A stretch of DNA of 64,000 bases from Candidatus Woesearchaeota archaeon (GTDB lineage: Archaea > Nanobdellota > Nanobdellia > Woesearchaeales > 21-14-0-10-32-9): contig JAHKLZ010000018.1 of assembly GCA_020854775.1 (NCBI GenBank), positions 1-64,000 on the forward strand, read 5' to 3'. Under the pieces are notes generated by a model that made no database searches, was not told the DNA's origin, and worked only from the letters and a program-made list of their open reading frames with translations. Below are positions 51,515 to 60,172 of the stretch, in pieces. A program made the position numbers and the translations under genes. Position 1 is the stretch's first letter. Each line of letters starts with the position of its first letter.

Positions 51515-52549
51515 TTATTGTATTATTTTTAGTGTTTTTGGGGCTTTTTTCGTTAAAATTATTGGTTTTTCTTTTATTATGATTGTGTCTTCTATTCTTA
51601 TTCCATAATTTTCGTAATATCCTGGTTCTATTGTTAGTACTTGACTTTTTCTTATTATGTCTTCTGAATCAGGTTTTATGCTTGGTTTTTCGTGTATTTC
51701 TAGTCCTACTCCGTGTCCTAATCCGTGTATGAATAGTTCTGGTTTCTTCATTATTCTTAGTGTTTCTTCATAGAGTTTTTTTGCTTTTATTCCTGTTCTT
51801 GTCTTTTTTATCATTGTTTCTTGCACGTTTAATAATTCTTCATAGATTTGTTTTTCTTGGTTTGTTGGTTTTCCTAAGTAAATTGTTCTTGTCATGTCTG
51901 ATTTGTATCCTTCGTAGTCAAATCCTAAGTCTATTACTAAGAATCCTTTGTTTAATTTTTTTTGTGGTTCGTGGTGAGGTATCCCCGCGTTTTTTCCTGA
52001 GGCAACTACTGGATTGAATGCTAATCCTAGATTATTTCTTAATGCGTATATTTTTATGTGTTGTTCTATTTGTTTTTCTGTGTTTAGTTCTTTTTTTTCT
52101 AGTTTTTTTATTATTTGTTTCCAGCATTTAACTGCGTGGTTACACGCTGTTTTTATTTTTTTTATTTCTTCTTCGTTTTTTTGACTTCTTAGTTCTTGTA
52201 ATTCTGTGTTTATGTCTTTTGTTCTCCTTAGGTTTAGTTCTTCTTTGTCTTTTAGTGTGATTTGTTCATGATTTGTTAGTGTTAGTCCTTTTATGTTTAT
52301 TTTTTTTAGTTCTTTATTATTTTTTATTGTTAATATTTTTAGGTCTTTTTTTAGGAATTCTTTATTTATTGATTCTAATGGTTTTGTTAGTAAAATGTTT
52401 TCTTTTCTTGTTATTATTAGTGTTGCTTTTGTTATTTCTTTTTCAAGAAGCCATTTGAAATTTGGATCAGTTGATTTTAGAATTATTTGGTTAGCTTTGT
52501 GTTTTGTTAATATTTTCTTTATTGTTTTTAGTTTGTTTTGATATTTCAT
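51515..52549 (-). CDS. M24 metallopeptidase, Xaa-Pro aminopeptidase/dipeptidase type
   Basis: 344 residues. The N-terminal domain is variable (residues 1-125). The pita-bread domain has the metal ligands: VIDLGFDYEGYKSDMTRT (two Asp), HGLGHGVGLEIHEKP (His), EPGYYENYGIRIEDT (two Glu). It hydrolyses peptides before or after proline in the cytosol, downstream of the proteasome. Divergent from the helicase gene with start regions 55 bases apart. Confidence 0.92.
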   Translation of the reverse strand: MKYQNKLKTIKKILTKHKANQIILKSTDPNFKWLLEKEITKATLIITRKENILLTKPLESINKEFLKKDLKILTIKNNKELKKINIKGLTLTNHEQITLKDKEELNLRRTKDINTELQELRSQKNEEEIKKIKTACNHAVKCWKQIIKKLEKKELNTEKQIEQHIKIYALRNNLGLAFNPVVASGKNAGIPHHEPQKKLNKGFLVIDLGFDYEGYKSDMTRTIYLGKPTNQEKQIYEELLNVQETMIKKTRTGIKAKKLYEETLRIMKKPELFIHGLGHGVGLEIHEKPSIKPDSEDIIRKSQVLTIEPGYYENYGIRIEDTIIIKEKPIILTKKAPKTLKIIQ

Positions 52550-52603
52550 ATTATTATTGTGTTAATACAAGGGTTTTTAAACTTTAGGTTCTCTCTTGGT
52601 TTT

Positions 52604-54565
52604 ATGGTTGAAGAGCTTAAGTTTAAGGATTTTGTGCTTGATCGTTTTCAGATCGAGGCGATTCATAGCATTGAGAATAATCATTCCGTTGTTGTGAGTG
52701 CTGCTACTGGTACTGGTAAGACTTTGATTGCTGATTACGTGATTGATAAGTATTTGAAGCAAGGTAAGAAGATTGTTTATACTGCGCCTATTAAGGCTTT
52801 GTCTAATCAGAAGTTTAATGATTTTAGGAAGGATTATGGTGATGAATCTGTTGGTATTCTTACTGGAGATGTTACTATTAATCATGGTGCTCCTTTGTTG
52901 ATTATGACTACTGAGATTTATAGGAATATGCTTCTTAGTAATGATCCTTTTATTGATGATGTTGCTTATGTTGTGTTTGATGAGATTCATTTTCTTGGTG
53001 ATGTTGAGCGTGGTACGGTTTGGGAGGAGAGTATTATTTTTAGTAAGTCTCATACTCGTTTTCTTTGTTTAAGTGCGACTATTCCTAATGCTCGTCAGTT
53101 CGCGAATTGGATTAGTCATGTTAAGAATCACGAGGTGGATGTTGTTACTGAGAAGAAGCGCGCGGTTCCTTTGAAGCATGAGTTTTTTGATTCTGAGCAT
53201 GGTTTTGCTAAGCTTGATCAGATTGAGGAGTGGAAGCAACTTGATAAATATCCTAAGTATTATAGTTCTTTAAAGCATAAAAAGCGTGCGAGAGAGGAGC
53301 GTATGAATGTTAAGAAGAAGTCTCATGTTGATTTGGTTCGTGATCTTGAATCTAAGAATAAGTTACCTTGTATTTATTTTTGTTTTTCTCGTTTGCTTAC
53401 TGAACAAAAAAGTGATTCTTTGAAGCGTTTTAAGAATTATCTTAATGCTCAGGAAAGCGCGGAAGCTGGTAGGATTATTAGGGAAAAGATTAGTGGTGCT
53501 GATCCTAGTATTCGTGATTTGAAGACGACTAAGCTTCTTCGTGAGTGTCTTAGTAAGGGTGTTGGTTTTCATCATGCTGGTCTTCTTAGTGTTTTGAAGG
53601 AGTTAGTTGAGGATTTGTTTGGTCGTGGTTTGGTTAAGGTTTTGTTTGCTACGGAGACTTTCGCCGTTGGTATTAATATGCCTGCTAGGACTGTTTGTTT
53701 TGATTCTTTGGAGAAGTTTGATGGTATTAATTTTAGGTATTTGAATAGTAAGGAATATTTTCAGTTGGCTGGTAGGGCTGGTCGTCGTGGTATTGATAAG
53801 GAGGGTTTGGCTGTTAGTGTTATTGAGCGTAGGATGGCTGATATTCCTAAGATTAAGATTATTACAAGTGATGATAAAGAACCTTTAAAGTCTCAGTTCA
53901 AGGTTAGTTTTAATACTGTTCTTAATTTGCTTAGGAGTCATACTCCTGAGGAGCAGGAGTTGTTGTTGAAAAAGAGTTTTTATGCTTATCAGCAACTTGG
54001 TACTAAGGGCGCTTCTAGGATTGTTGCGAGTTTTGAAAAGAAGAAAGGTAGGTTGCTTAGTAAGGGTTTTATTTACAAGCAAGATGGTTCTTTTGAGTTG
54101 AGTGAGAAGGGTTTGTTTGCTAGTCGTATTTATAATGATGATTTGGTTGTTACTAACATTTTTTGTTCTGGTAAAACTAAGGAGTTGGGTGAACGTGATA
54201 TTTTGTTGCTTATTGGCGCGATTTCTTTTGAGGAGCGTAAGAATACTCGTTTTAAGTCTCGTTATAATAAAGTTACGAATAATGTTTTTGATTTGTTTCG
54301 TGATGATAAGGATGTTATGATTTATTTGAAGAAGAAGCCTGTGCAGAAGTTGGAGCAGTTCTTGATGAGTTGGCTTGATGGTTTTGAGTTTGTTGATGTT
54401 ATGCAATTCACGAATATTCTTGAGGGCGACATTGTTAGGTTTTTTAGGCAGATTATTGATTTGTTGCAACAGATTCAGCACGCGACTCTTGATGATGAGC
54501 TTCGTGAGAAAGTTATTGCGTTGAAGAAGAAGATTGATCGTGATGTTATTAGTGTTGCTTTTTAG
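52604..54565 (+). CDS. Ski2/Mtr4-like DExH RNA helicase
   Basis: 653 residues from ATG 52604; the frame extends upstream but a TATA-like TTTTTAAAC near 52572 sits there. Helicase motifs: AATGTGKTLIADY (I), TAPIKALSNQKF (Ia), DEIH (II, FDEIHFLGDVERG), LSATIPNA (III), FAVGINMPARTV (V) and QLAGRAGRRGID (VI). The order and sequences match the Ski2/Mtr4 group, which feeds RNA to the exosome. Archaeal members also include Hel308 but motif context favours Ski2-like. No exosome genes are nearby. Confidence 0.9.
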   Translation: MVEELKFKDFVLDRFQIEAIHSIENNHSVVVSAATGTGKTLIADYVIDKYLKQGKKIVYTAPIKALSNQKFNDFRKDYGDESVGILTGDVTINHGAPLLIMTTEIYRNMLLSNDPFIDDVAYVVFDEIHFLGDVERGTVWEESIIFSKSHTRFLCLSATIPNARQFANWISHVKNHEVDVVTEKKRAVPLKHEFFDSEHGFAKLDQIEEWKQLDKYPKYYSSLKHKKRAREERMNVKKKSHVDLVRDLESKNKLPCIYFCFSRLLTEQKSDSLKRFKNYLNAQESAEAGRIIREKISGADPSIRDLKTTKLLRECLSKGVGFHHAGLLSVLKELVEDLFGRGLVKVLFATETFAVGINMPARTVCFDSLEKFDGINFRYLNSKEYFQLAGRAGRRGIDKEGLAVSVIERRMADIPKIKIITSDDKEPLKSQFKVSFNTVLNLLRSHTPEEQELLLKKSFYAYQQLGTKGASRIVASFEKKKGRLLSKGFIYKQDGSFELSEKGLFASRIYNDDLVVTNIFCSGKTKELGERDILLLIGAISFEERKNTRFKSRYNKVTNNVFDLFRDDKDVMIYLKKKPVQKLEQFLMSWLDGFEFVDVMQFTNILEGDIVRFFRQIIDLLQQIQHATLDDELREKVIALKKKIDRDVISVAF

Positions 54566-54578
54566 TTTTTGTTTTTTT

Positions 54579-55328
54579 TTAAGAAATTATTTTTTTGAGT
54601 AAGAAGTAGTCGTAGAGGTCTTTTTCTATGTCGTGTCTTTCAGGTTTTATTACTGAGTCTATTAATACTTGTTCGTGAAAGGATGATATGTTTTCAAGAT
54701 TTAAGTAGCTGTTATTTAATATTTTTTTTCTTAAATCTTCGTAATCAGGTCTTAGTTCTTGTTTGAATTCTGCTTTTTTTTCTATTCTTTTTAATTTTCT
54801 TTTTAGTTCTAGTTCTGGTTTTCTTACTTTTAAATATAAATTGTTAGTATCTTCTATTTTAGCTTTGGTCATTATTGTTTCTGGTGTTATGTCTAGTTTT
54901 TTTAGAGGTATATTGTAAAAGTTGTTTTTTAGTTCGTGTTCTATGTCTTCTTTTATTTTTTTATATAATTCGTCTTGATATCTGGTGAAGCTTAGTAAAA
55001 AAACGTCTTTAGAACTTTCTACTTTGTTAGTGGTTGTGGTTATTGTGTTGGCGTTGTGATTTCTTTGAACGTGATAGTGTAGGTCGAATTTGTTTTTTAG
55101 AAAAACGCTTATTTCTTTTCCGTATCCTTGTAAGAAGTCTTTGAAAGATATGTTTTTTACTAGTATGTCTGCGTCAATTGTGGTTCTTAGGTAATTTTTG
55201 AATTGTTCATATGCGTGTATTTGAACATTTAAACCGCCAACAATCATGTATTCTAGTGTGGGGTTGAGAGAATCTATTTTTGCTAAGGCGTACAAATCTA
55301 TTTTTGTTAATTTTTTATTTAAACTCAT
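54579..55328 (-). CDS. AbiEii-like nucleotidyltransferase, orphan
   Basis: 249 residues. YMIVGGLNVQIHAYEQ then TTIDADILV gives the GG and D-x-D motif of the AbiEii/MNT-type nucleotidyltransferase fold. The C-terminal half is charged and helical (KPELELKRKLKRIEKK). In type IV toxin-antitoxin systems an AbiEi antitoxin is adjacent; none is seen here, so it is an orphan or has another role. It has GAGTGATC before the ATG. Confidence 0.7.
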   Translation of the reverse strand: MSLNKKLTKIDLYALAKIDSLNPTLEYMIVGGLNVQIHAYEQFKNYLRTTIDADILVKNISFKDFLQGYGKEISVFLKNKFDLHYHVQRNHNANTITTTTNKVESSKDVFLLSFTRYQDELYKKIKEDIEHELKNNFYNIPLKKLDITPETIMTKAKIEDTNNLYLKVRKPELELKRKLKRIEKKAEFKQELRPDYEDLRKKILNNSYLNLENISSFHEQVLIDSVIKPERHDIEKDLYDYFLLKKIIS

Positions 55329-55545
55329 TATTTCTGATCACTCAACAACAATATATAAACATTTCTATTTTTTTGTCACTTTATAGTAGATTCAAATGTT
55401 TTTTTTTGGTGTTTAAATCCGGACTTTTTTTATTAAATTAGTGATTTATAAATTTTATTAATTAGTTGATTAAATAATAAAAAAAACAATTAAGTTATGG
55501 TTTTGAAAGGTAACTTTTTTATTATTTCTTTATTTTCTAATGTTT

Positions 55546-56010
55546 ATGAAGCGAATATTTGTTGGTTTAGGCATTATTGTTGCGTTATTCGTAGGATTCA
55601 TTGTTTTCTCTGATTATTGCGTGGCTTGTGGTTGCGTTATTTGTAAAGCTGATTTTACAACCCCTGTTGTTAGTTCTAGCGTTGTTAATCAAGATGTTGT
55701 TAGTGTTGTTTCTGCTTCTGATTTTAATGATTTATTATCTGATAACGTTGTATTGATTGATATTCGTACACCTCAAGAATTTGATGAAAGACACATTAGT
55801 GGCGCCGTTAATATTGATTTTTATTCTTCTTCTTTCAGGAACGAGTTGAATTCTTTGGATAAAGATAAAGTTTATCTTATTTATTGTAGGACTGGTTCTA
55901 GAACCAATACTGCTTCTGAAATCATGAAGAATCTTGGGTTTGAAAAGGTTTATGTTCTTAGAGGTGGCATCACTGATTGGTCTAGAAGTGGTTTTCCTAT
56001 TGTTTCCTGA
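55546..56010 (+). CDS. Membrane-anchored rhodanese-like protein
   Basis: 154 residues from ATG 55546 (55540 is an alternative). One helix (about 5-23) then a Cys-rich stretch (CVACGCVIC), and a rhodanese domain with DIRTPQEFDERHISGAVNI and active Cys in YCRTGSRT, ending in GGITDWSRSGFP. The domain is probably outside the membrane and handles sulfur transfer or phosphate. The Cys cluster before the domain could bind metal or act in relay (inference). Confidence 0.85.
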   Translation: MKRIFVGLGIIVALFVGFIVFSDYCVACGCVICKADFTTPVVSSSVVNQDVVSVVSASDFNDLLSDNVVLIDIRTPQEFDERHISGAVNIDFYSSSFRNELNSLDKDKVYLIYCRTGSRTNTASEIMKNLGFEKVYVLRGGITDWSRSGFPIVS

Positions 56011-56040
56011 AAAATATTAAGATTTTGATTTTAAGATAAG

Positions 56041-56113
56041 ATTTAATTTAAAAGAATAAAAATAGAATAAGAAAAAAACAGAATTAAAAAATAAAATAAG
56101 AATAGAAAAAAAG
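56041..56113 (-). terminator. T-rich terminator after the PRC-barrel gene
   Basis: The + strand here is almost pure A with G, so the minus strand is a series of T runs directly after the stop at 56122. It is convergent with the rhodanese gene. Confidence 0.5.
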
Positions 56114-56121
56114 TTTAAGAA

Positions 56122-56385
56122 TTATATTATGTCTTCCTCTGCTACTACCATGAAGTCTCCGATTGCGATTACTGCTGAGAATGGTATTAGTGAATCTCCT
56201 TCTTTGTTTCTTTCTAGTTCTAGTTTCTTAGAATATGGTGTTTGATTTATTAGTACTATGTGTATTAGTTCTCCTGAGCTTGTTTCGAATACTATGTCTC
56301 CTACTTCTCCGAATCTTTTTCCTGTTTTAGAAACTACTGTTTTTCCTATTAGTTGTTTTGAGTATTTTTTTTCATCATCAGCCAT
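56122..56385 (-). CDS. PRC-barrel domain protein
   Basis: 87 residues. KQLIGKTVVSKTGKRFGEVGDIVFE then LIHIVLINQTP and SLIPFSAVIAIGDFMVV form the small PRC beta barrel. Archaeal members are linked to ribosome maturation or CdvB-like division proteins. GAGGGTG precedes the ATG. Which partner it binds cannot be told. Confidence 0.85.
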   Translation of the reverse strand: MADDEKKYSKQLIGKTVVSKTGKRFGEVGDIVFETSSGELIHIVLINQTPYSKKLELERNKEGDSLIPFSAVIAIGDFMVVAEEDII

Positions 56386-56475
56386 TATAACACCCTCGCT
56401 TACGTGATTGTAATACTTCTTTAGAGTTGTTATTAATATTTAAAGGTTTTGTTTTTATGGTGTTGTTTATCTCTT

Positions 56476-57297
56476 TTATGTGTTTTTTTTCGAGATTTTC
56501 TTGATTTTTTTGCATACTAGTATTGTTGAAAATATTAAGAATGTTACTAATATTATTGTTCCTGATGTTGCTGCGTCTATGTAATAAGATGTTATGATTC
56601 CTGTTATGACTGATGTCGTGCTTATTATTCCAGCAAATATTAATGTTTGTTTGAAGCTTTTTGCTATTTGTGTGGCTGTTACTGCTGGTATTATTATTAG
56701 TGATGATACTAGTAATAAACCGGTGATTCTCATTGATATCGCGATTGTGATTGCTGTTAGTATCATTAGCATAGTGTTTAGTTGTTGTGTGTTTACTCCT
56801 GATATTTTTGCGGATTCTTCGTCGAATGTCATTGCTAATAATTTTTTGTAGTTTAGAATTATGAATGTTAATGCTAGCAAAGTTAGTATTAGTGCTGTGA
56901 TTGTTTCTGTTTTTGTTATTGCGAGTATGCTTCCGAATAGGTAACTCATTATGTCTACGTTTACGCCTTGTGTGATGCTTATTATGAATATTCCTATTCC
57001 CATGCTTGTTTGGCTTAGTATTCCTATTGCTGCGTCTCCGTGTATCTTGGTTTTTTCTACGAGTTTTAGTATGCCTAGGCTTCCTAGGACTGCGAATATT
57101 GTTGCTGATAGTAATGGTTTTAGTCCGAATAGGAATCCTGCTGCGACTCCTCCGAATGATAGGTGTGCTAATCCGTCTCCTAGTAATGCGTATCTTCTTA
57201 GTACTAGGAATACTCCTAGGGTTGAGAGTGTTATTGCTATTAGTGTTCCTGTTATGAGCGCGTTTTGCATGAATCCGTATTGTAGTAGTTCTATCAT
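56476..57297 (-). CDS. znuB: Zinc/manganese ABC transporter permease
   Basis: 273 residues from ATG 57297; a longer frame starts inside the ATPase gene and its first 36 residues are basic and not credible. Eight or so transmembrane helices, with RRYALLGDGLAHLSFGGVAAG and the GDAAIGILSQTSMG loop typical of ABC-3 permeases (ZnuB/TroC). It lies 2 bases after the ATPase stop. Metal (zinc or manganese) is inferred from the His-rich binding protein, which favours zinc. Confidence 0.92.
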   Translation of the reverse strand: MIELLQYGFMQNALITGTLIAITLSTLGVFLVLRRYALLGDGLAHLSFGGVAAGFLFGLKPLLSATIFAVLGSLGILKLVEKTKIHGDAAIGILSQTSMGIGIFIISITQGVNVDIMSYLFGSILAITKTETITALILTLLALTFIILNYKKLLAMTFDEESAKISGVNTQQLNTMLMILTAITIAISMRITGLLLVSSLIIIPAVTATQIAKSFKQTLIFAGIISTTSVITGIITSYYIDAATSGTIILVTFLIFSTILVCKKIKKISKKNT

Positions 57298-57299
57298 TT

Positions 57300-58022
57300 T
57301 TAGTGTTCGTGGTTTAGTAAGTGATAATTTTGTGGTGTTTTTCCTGTTTCGTGTGCGCAGAATTCTTCGTGTGTTCCGTGGAAGTATAGTGTTTTGTTTA
57401 GGCATGCGACTTTGTTTACGTGTTTCGTGATGGTTCCTGTATCATGAGATACTAGTATTATTGTTATGCCTTTTTTATTTAGTTTGTTTAGTAATTCGTA
57501 GAATGATTTTCTGCTTTCTTTGTCTATGCCCGTTGTTGGTTCATCTAGTATTAGTAGTTCTGGTTTTTTTAGTAGTGCTCTCGCGATGAATACTCTTTGT
57601 TGTTGTCCTCCTGATAGTGCTCCTATTTTTCTTTTTATGTATGGACTCATATTCACTGTTTCTAGTGTTTTTGTTATGTTTTCGTTCGTGGTTTTTTTTG
57701 TGGTTCCTGTTTCTATTATTTCTTTTACTGTTGCGGGGAATGTTTGATCTATGTTTGTTGCTTTTTGTGGTACGTATCCTATTTTTTGCCAGTCTTTGAA
57801 TTCTTTGATGTTTTTTCCTAGTATTTTTATTGTTCCTTTTTCTGATTTGTTTAATCCTAGTATTAGTCGTAGTAGTGTTGTTTTTCCTGAGCCGTTTGGT
57901 CCTACTAGTCCTAGGAAGTCTCCTTTTTCAACTTCAAAATTTATGTTTTCTAGTACTTTTGTGTCTCCGTATTTGAAGTTCAGGTTTTTTATTTGGATTA
58001 TTTTTTTTTCTTTTATTCGCAT
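57300..58022 (-). CDS. znuC: Zinc/manganese ABC transporter ATPase
   Basis: 240 residues. Walker A GLVGPNGSGKTTLLRL, Q-loop GYVPQKATNIDQTFP, signature ALSGGQQQRVFIARAL and Walker B LLILDEPTTGID. A C-terminal His/Cys stretch (FHGTHEEFCAHETG) fits zinc ABC ATPases. Its ATG overlaps the end of the binding-protein gene by 10 bases. Confidence 0.94.
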   Translation of the reverse strand: MRIKEKKIIQIKNLNFKYGDTKVLENINFEVEKGDFLGLVGPNGSGKTTLLRLILGLNKSEKGTIKILGKNIKEFKDWQKIGYVPQKATNIDQTFPATVKEIIETGTTKKTTNENITKTLETVNMSPYIKRKIGALSGGQQQRVFIARALLKKPELLILDEPTTGIDKESRKSFYELLNKLNKKGITIILVSHDTGTITKHVNKVACLNKTLYFHGTHEEFCAHETGKTPQNYHLLNHEH

Positions 58023-59224
58023 CTTAGCCCTATTCTTAGGTTTTCAAGGTTTTGATTCATTAAGTCTATAAATGTTTTTTGGCCGAAGTCCTTTGCTGGT
58101 ATGTTTTCTCCTGGTGATAACATTAGTGTTTCTGCTCCTATTTCTTTTGCTAGTGCTTCTGATACTCTTGGGCTTGCTAGTTCTTCGAAGAATACGTGTT
58201 TTATGTCGTGTTCTCTTGCTTCTTTTATTATGTTAGTTATTGTTTTTGGGCTTGGTTCTTGTTCTGCGCTAAGTCCTCTGATTGGTATTTGTTTTAAGTC
58301 ATATTTATTCGCCAAATACCTGAAGGAGTCATGGTTTGTTATGAACGCGTTTATTTCACAATTTCTTAGTCCTGTTTGGTAATTTTGGTCTAGTTGTCTT
58401 AGTTTTTTTATGTATTCGTCCGCGTTTGCTCTGTATGTTTCTGTTTGTTCTGGGTTCATTGTTGATAGTTTTGTTGTTATCGCGTTCACGATTTCTATGC
58501 TGTTTTCGAAGTCGAGCCATATGTGTGGGTCGTATTCTGAGTCGTGGTGATGGTCATCATCTAAATATTTGTGTAGTAAATCTTCTATTTCTTCTAAAGC
58601 GTCTTCAGAAGTTATATCTCCGTTTTCCCATTCATGAACAATATGATCAATTTCCTCAATTAATTTGTGATCGTGGTCGTGCTCATCGTCGTGTTCATCA
58701 TCTAAATATTTGTGTATTAACTTTTCTATTTCTTCTAAAGCGTCTTCAGAAGTTATATCTCCGTTTTCCCATTCATGAACAATATGATCAATTTCTTCAA
58801 TTAGGTGTTCTAATTCATCATCAGGACTATGTTCATGTTCATCGCGTTCATGACTGTGTCCATGTGTGTGTTCTGCTTTAATTAGTTGTACTTTTTTTGT
58901 TGCTTGTAGTGTTTTTTCTTTGTGTTTTCCTTCAAGGTCTAGTACTGCTTCTAGCCATGGTTCCATTTCTTCTCCTATGAATATTATTAGATTTGCTTGT
59001 TCTAGTTTTACTAAGTCGCTTGGTTTTAGGTCGTAGTGATGTATGTCTACGCCTGGTGGTACTAGCATTTGGACGTTTTCTTGTGGTGCTATTTCTTTTG
59101 CGAATTCGTATAGTGGGAATGTTGATGTTAGTATTAGTAGTTCGTCTTCGTTTTGTGTTGTTTGTGTGCATCCTGTTATTATTAGTATTGATATTATTGT
59201 TATTGTTAGAATTATTTTTTTCAT
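58013..59224 (-). CDS. znuA: Zinc/manganese-binding lipoprotein with duplicated His-rich insert
   Basis: 403 residues, longer than usual (about 300). Lipobox IITGC, Cys 19. Core motifs: VPPGVDIHHYDLKPSD, YDPHIWLDF, ITNHDSFRYLANKY and HVFFEELASPRV. Between them is an insert with HTHGHSHERDEHEH and two copies of a 38-residue acidic segment (EIDHIVHEWENGDITSEDA), each followed by His/Asp clusters. It captures metal outside and passes it to ZnuB. A palindrome and TATA box lie upstream. Confidence 0.92.
   Translation of the reverse strand: MKKIILTITIISILIITGCTQTTQNEDELLILTSTFPLYEFAKEIAPQENVQMLVPPGVDIHHYDLKPSDLVKLEQANLIIFIGEEMEPWLEAVLDLEGKHKEKTLQATKKVQLIKAEHTHGHSHERDEHEHSPDDELEHLIEEIDHIVHEWENGDITSEDALEEIEKLIHKYLDDEHDDEHDHDHKLIEEIDHIVHEWENGDITSEDALEEIEDLLHKYLDDDHHHDSEYDPHIWLDFENSIEIVNAITTKLSTMNPEQTETYRANADEYIKKLRQLDQNYQTGLRNCEINAFITNHDSFRYLANKYDLKQIPIRGLSAEQEPSPKTITNIIKEAREHDIKHVFFEELASPRVSEALAKEIGAETLMLSPGENIPAKDFGQKTFIDLMNQNLENLRIGLRCE
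58560..58800 (-). repeat. Tandem duplication in the His-rich insert of the metal-binding lipoprotein
   Basis: A unit of about 110-120 bases beginning CATCTAAATATTTGTGTA at 58559 recurs at 58699 with only a handful of differences, and keeps frame. The two copies code for the same EWENGDITSEDALEEIE segment. It points to recent in-frame amplification. Confidence 0.85.
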
Positions 59225-59279
59225 TTTATTTACCTCGTCGAGTAATTTTTGTTTATATTTTATTTAGGAAAAGCACATT

Positions 59280-59314
59280 AATTTAAATACGTTATTGATT
59301 ATCATTATCAATAA
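59280..59314 (-). promoter_or_regulatory. Promoter and metal-regulator-like palindrome of the znu operon
   Basis: TTATTGAT-N7-ATCAATAA (59292-59314) is a perfect 8-base inverted repeat with a TATCATT centre, similar in look to Fur/Zur or DtxR-type boxes. A TATA-like TATTTAAAT (59280-59288) lies directly downstream on the minus strand, about 60 bases before the ATG at 59224. A metal-responsive repressor is inferred. Confidence 0.6.
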
Positions 59315-59383
59315 TTTTTGTGTGTATTTTCTAATTTTTGAACATTAATCATTTTTAATTAATTACTTGTAAAATAATATTTT

Positions 59384-59407
59384 GTTCTGCGTAAAGAACG
59401 TTCTGCG
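59384..59407. repeat. Direct repeats GTTCTGCG and palindrome AGAACGTTCT
   Basis: GTTCTGCG occurs at 59384 and 59400, 16 bases apart, and AGAACGTTCT at 59395-59404 is self-complementary. It lies in the 297-base region between the znu operon and the kinase gene. A second operator is possible; no factor is known. Confidence 0.4.
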
Positions 59408-59521
59408 AAGTAGAGTTATAAAATTTTTAACTAATTTTTTTTTTTAAGAAAAACATAATTTAGAATTTTAAGTTATTTATAGAATACTTTCGATAAGTTA
59501 TTTAAATTCGTATTATTTATT

Positions 59522-60172
59522 ATGAGTATGGTTAAGGTTTTAAACAACATTACTGATTTAAAAAATTATAAAATGTTTAATCTGATAAGTTTTTATCTTA
59601 AAAATAAAGAGCAAGTATGTATAGGTATAACGGGTGCAGGCGGTGCAGGGAAAACAACTCTTGCAATTAATTTAGTTAATTATTTTGGAGTTGATAATTC
59701 TTTAGCAATAGATTTGGATGATTATTTAATATCTCGTGAAGAGCGAGGTAAGTTGGGTTTGACAGGGTATCAGCCTGAAGCAAATAATTTAATTCTTGCA
59801 AGAGAACAAATTCTTGAATTAAAAAAAGGTAATGAAATAAAAAAACCTGTTTATGATCATTCAACGGGTAAGCGAGAAAGATTTGAAATAGTAATTCCGA
59901 AGCCAATAATGATTTTTGAGGGTGTTACGACTTTATATGATGAATTAGATGATGTTTATGATTTGTCTATATTTTTAGATGCTTTAGAAGAGACGCAAAT
60001 AAAAAGTCGTATTGAACGAGATGTTAATATAAGAAGTTATACTATTGATGAAGCTTTAGAGCTATATAAGAATTTAAAGCCTTATTATGCTAAATACATC
60101 GAGCCAACAAAAAAGAAAGCGAATATTATAGGGGAGGTGGGTGCTGATTATGTTATACATATCAAAGTTTAA
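59522..60172 (+). CDS. Uridine kinase/phosphoribulokinase-like P-loop kinase
   Basis: 216 residues. Walker A IGITGAGGAGKTTLAINL, then AIDLDDYLISREERG (substrate-binding D-D-Y), PVYDHSTGKRE (lid region) and MIFEGVTTLYDE. This is the uridine kinase family layout; the substrate could be a nucleoside or another small alcohol. A TATA-like TTATTTAAAT (59498-59506) predicts a leaderless start at ATG 59522. The next gene overlaps its end by 23 bases. Composition is more neutral than in neighbouring genes. Confidence 0.85.
   Translation: MSMVKVLNNITDLKNYKMFNLISFYLKNKEQVCIGITGAGGAGKTTLAINLVNYFGVDNSLAIDLDDYLISREERGKLGLTGYQPEANNLILAREQILELKKGNEIKKPVYDHSTGKRERFEIVIPKPIMIFEGVTTLYDELDDVYDLSIFLDALEETQIKSRIERDVNIRSYTIDEALELYKNLKPYYAKYIEPTKKKANIIGEVGADYVIHIKV

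Noticed and set aside
58513-58870. Possible CRISPR-like repeats in the metal-transport region
   Set aside because: Only two copies, in frame within a coding region and coding for the same peptide; it is a gene-internal duplication.
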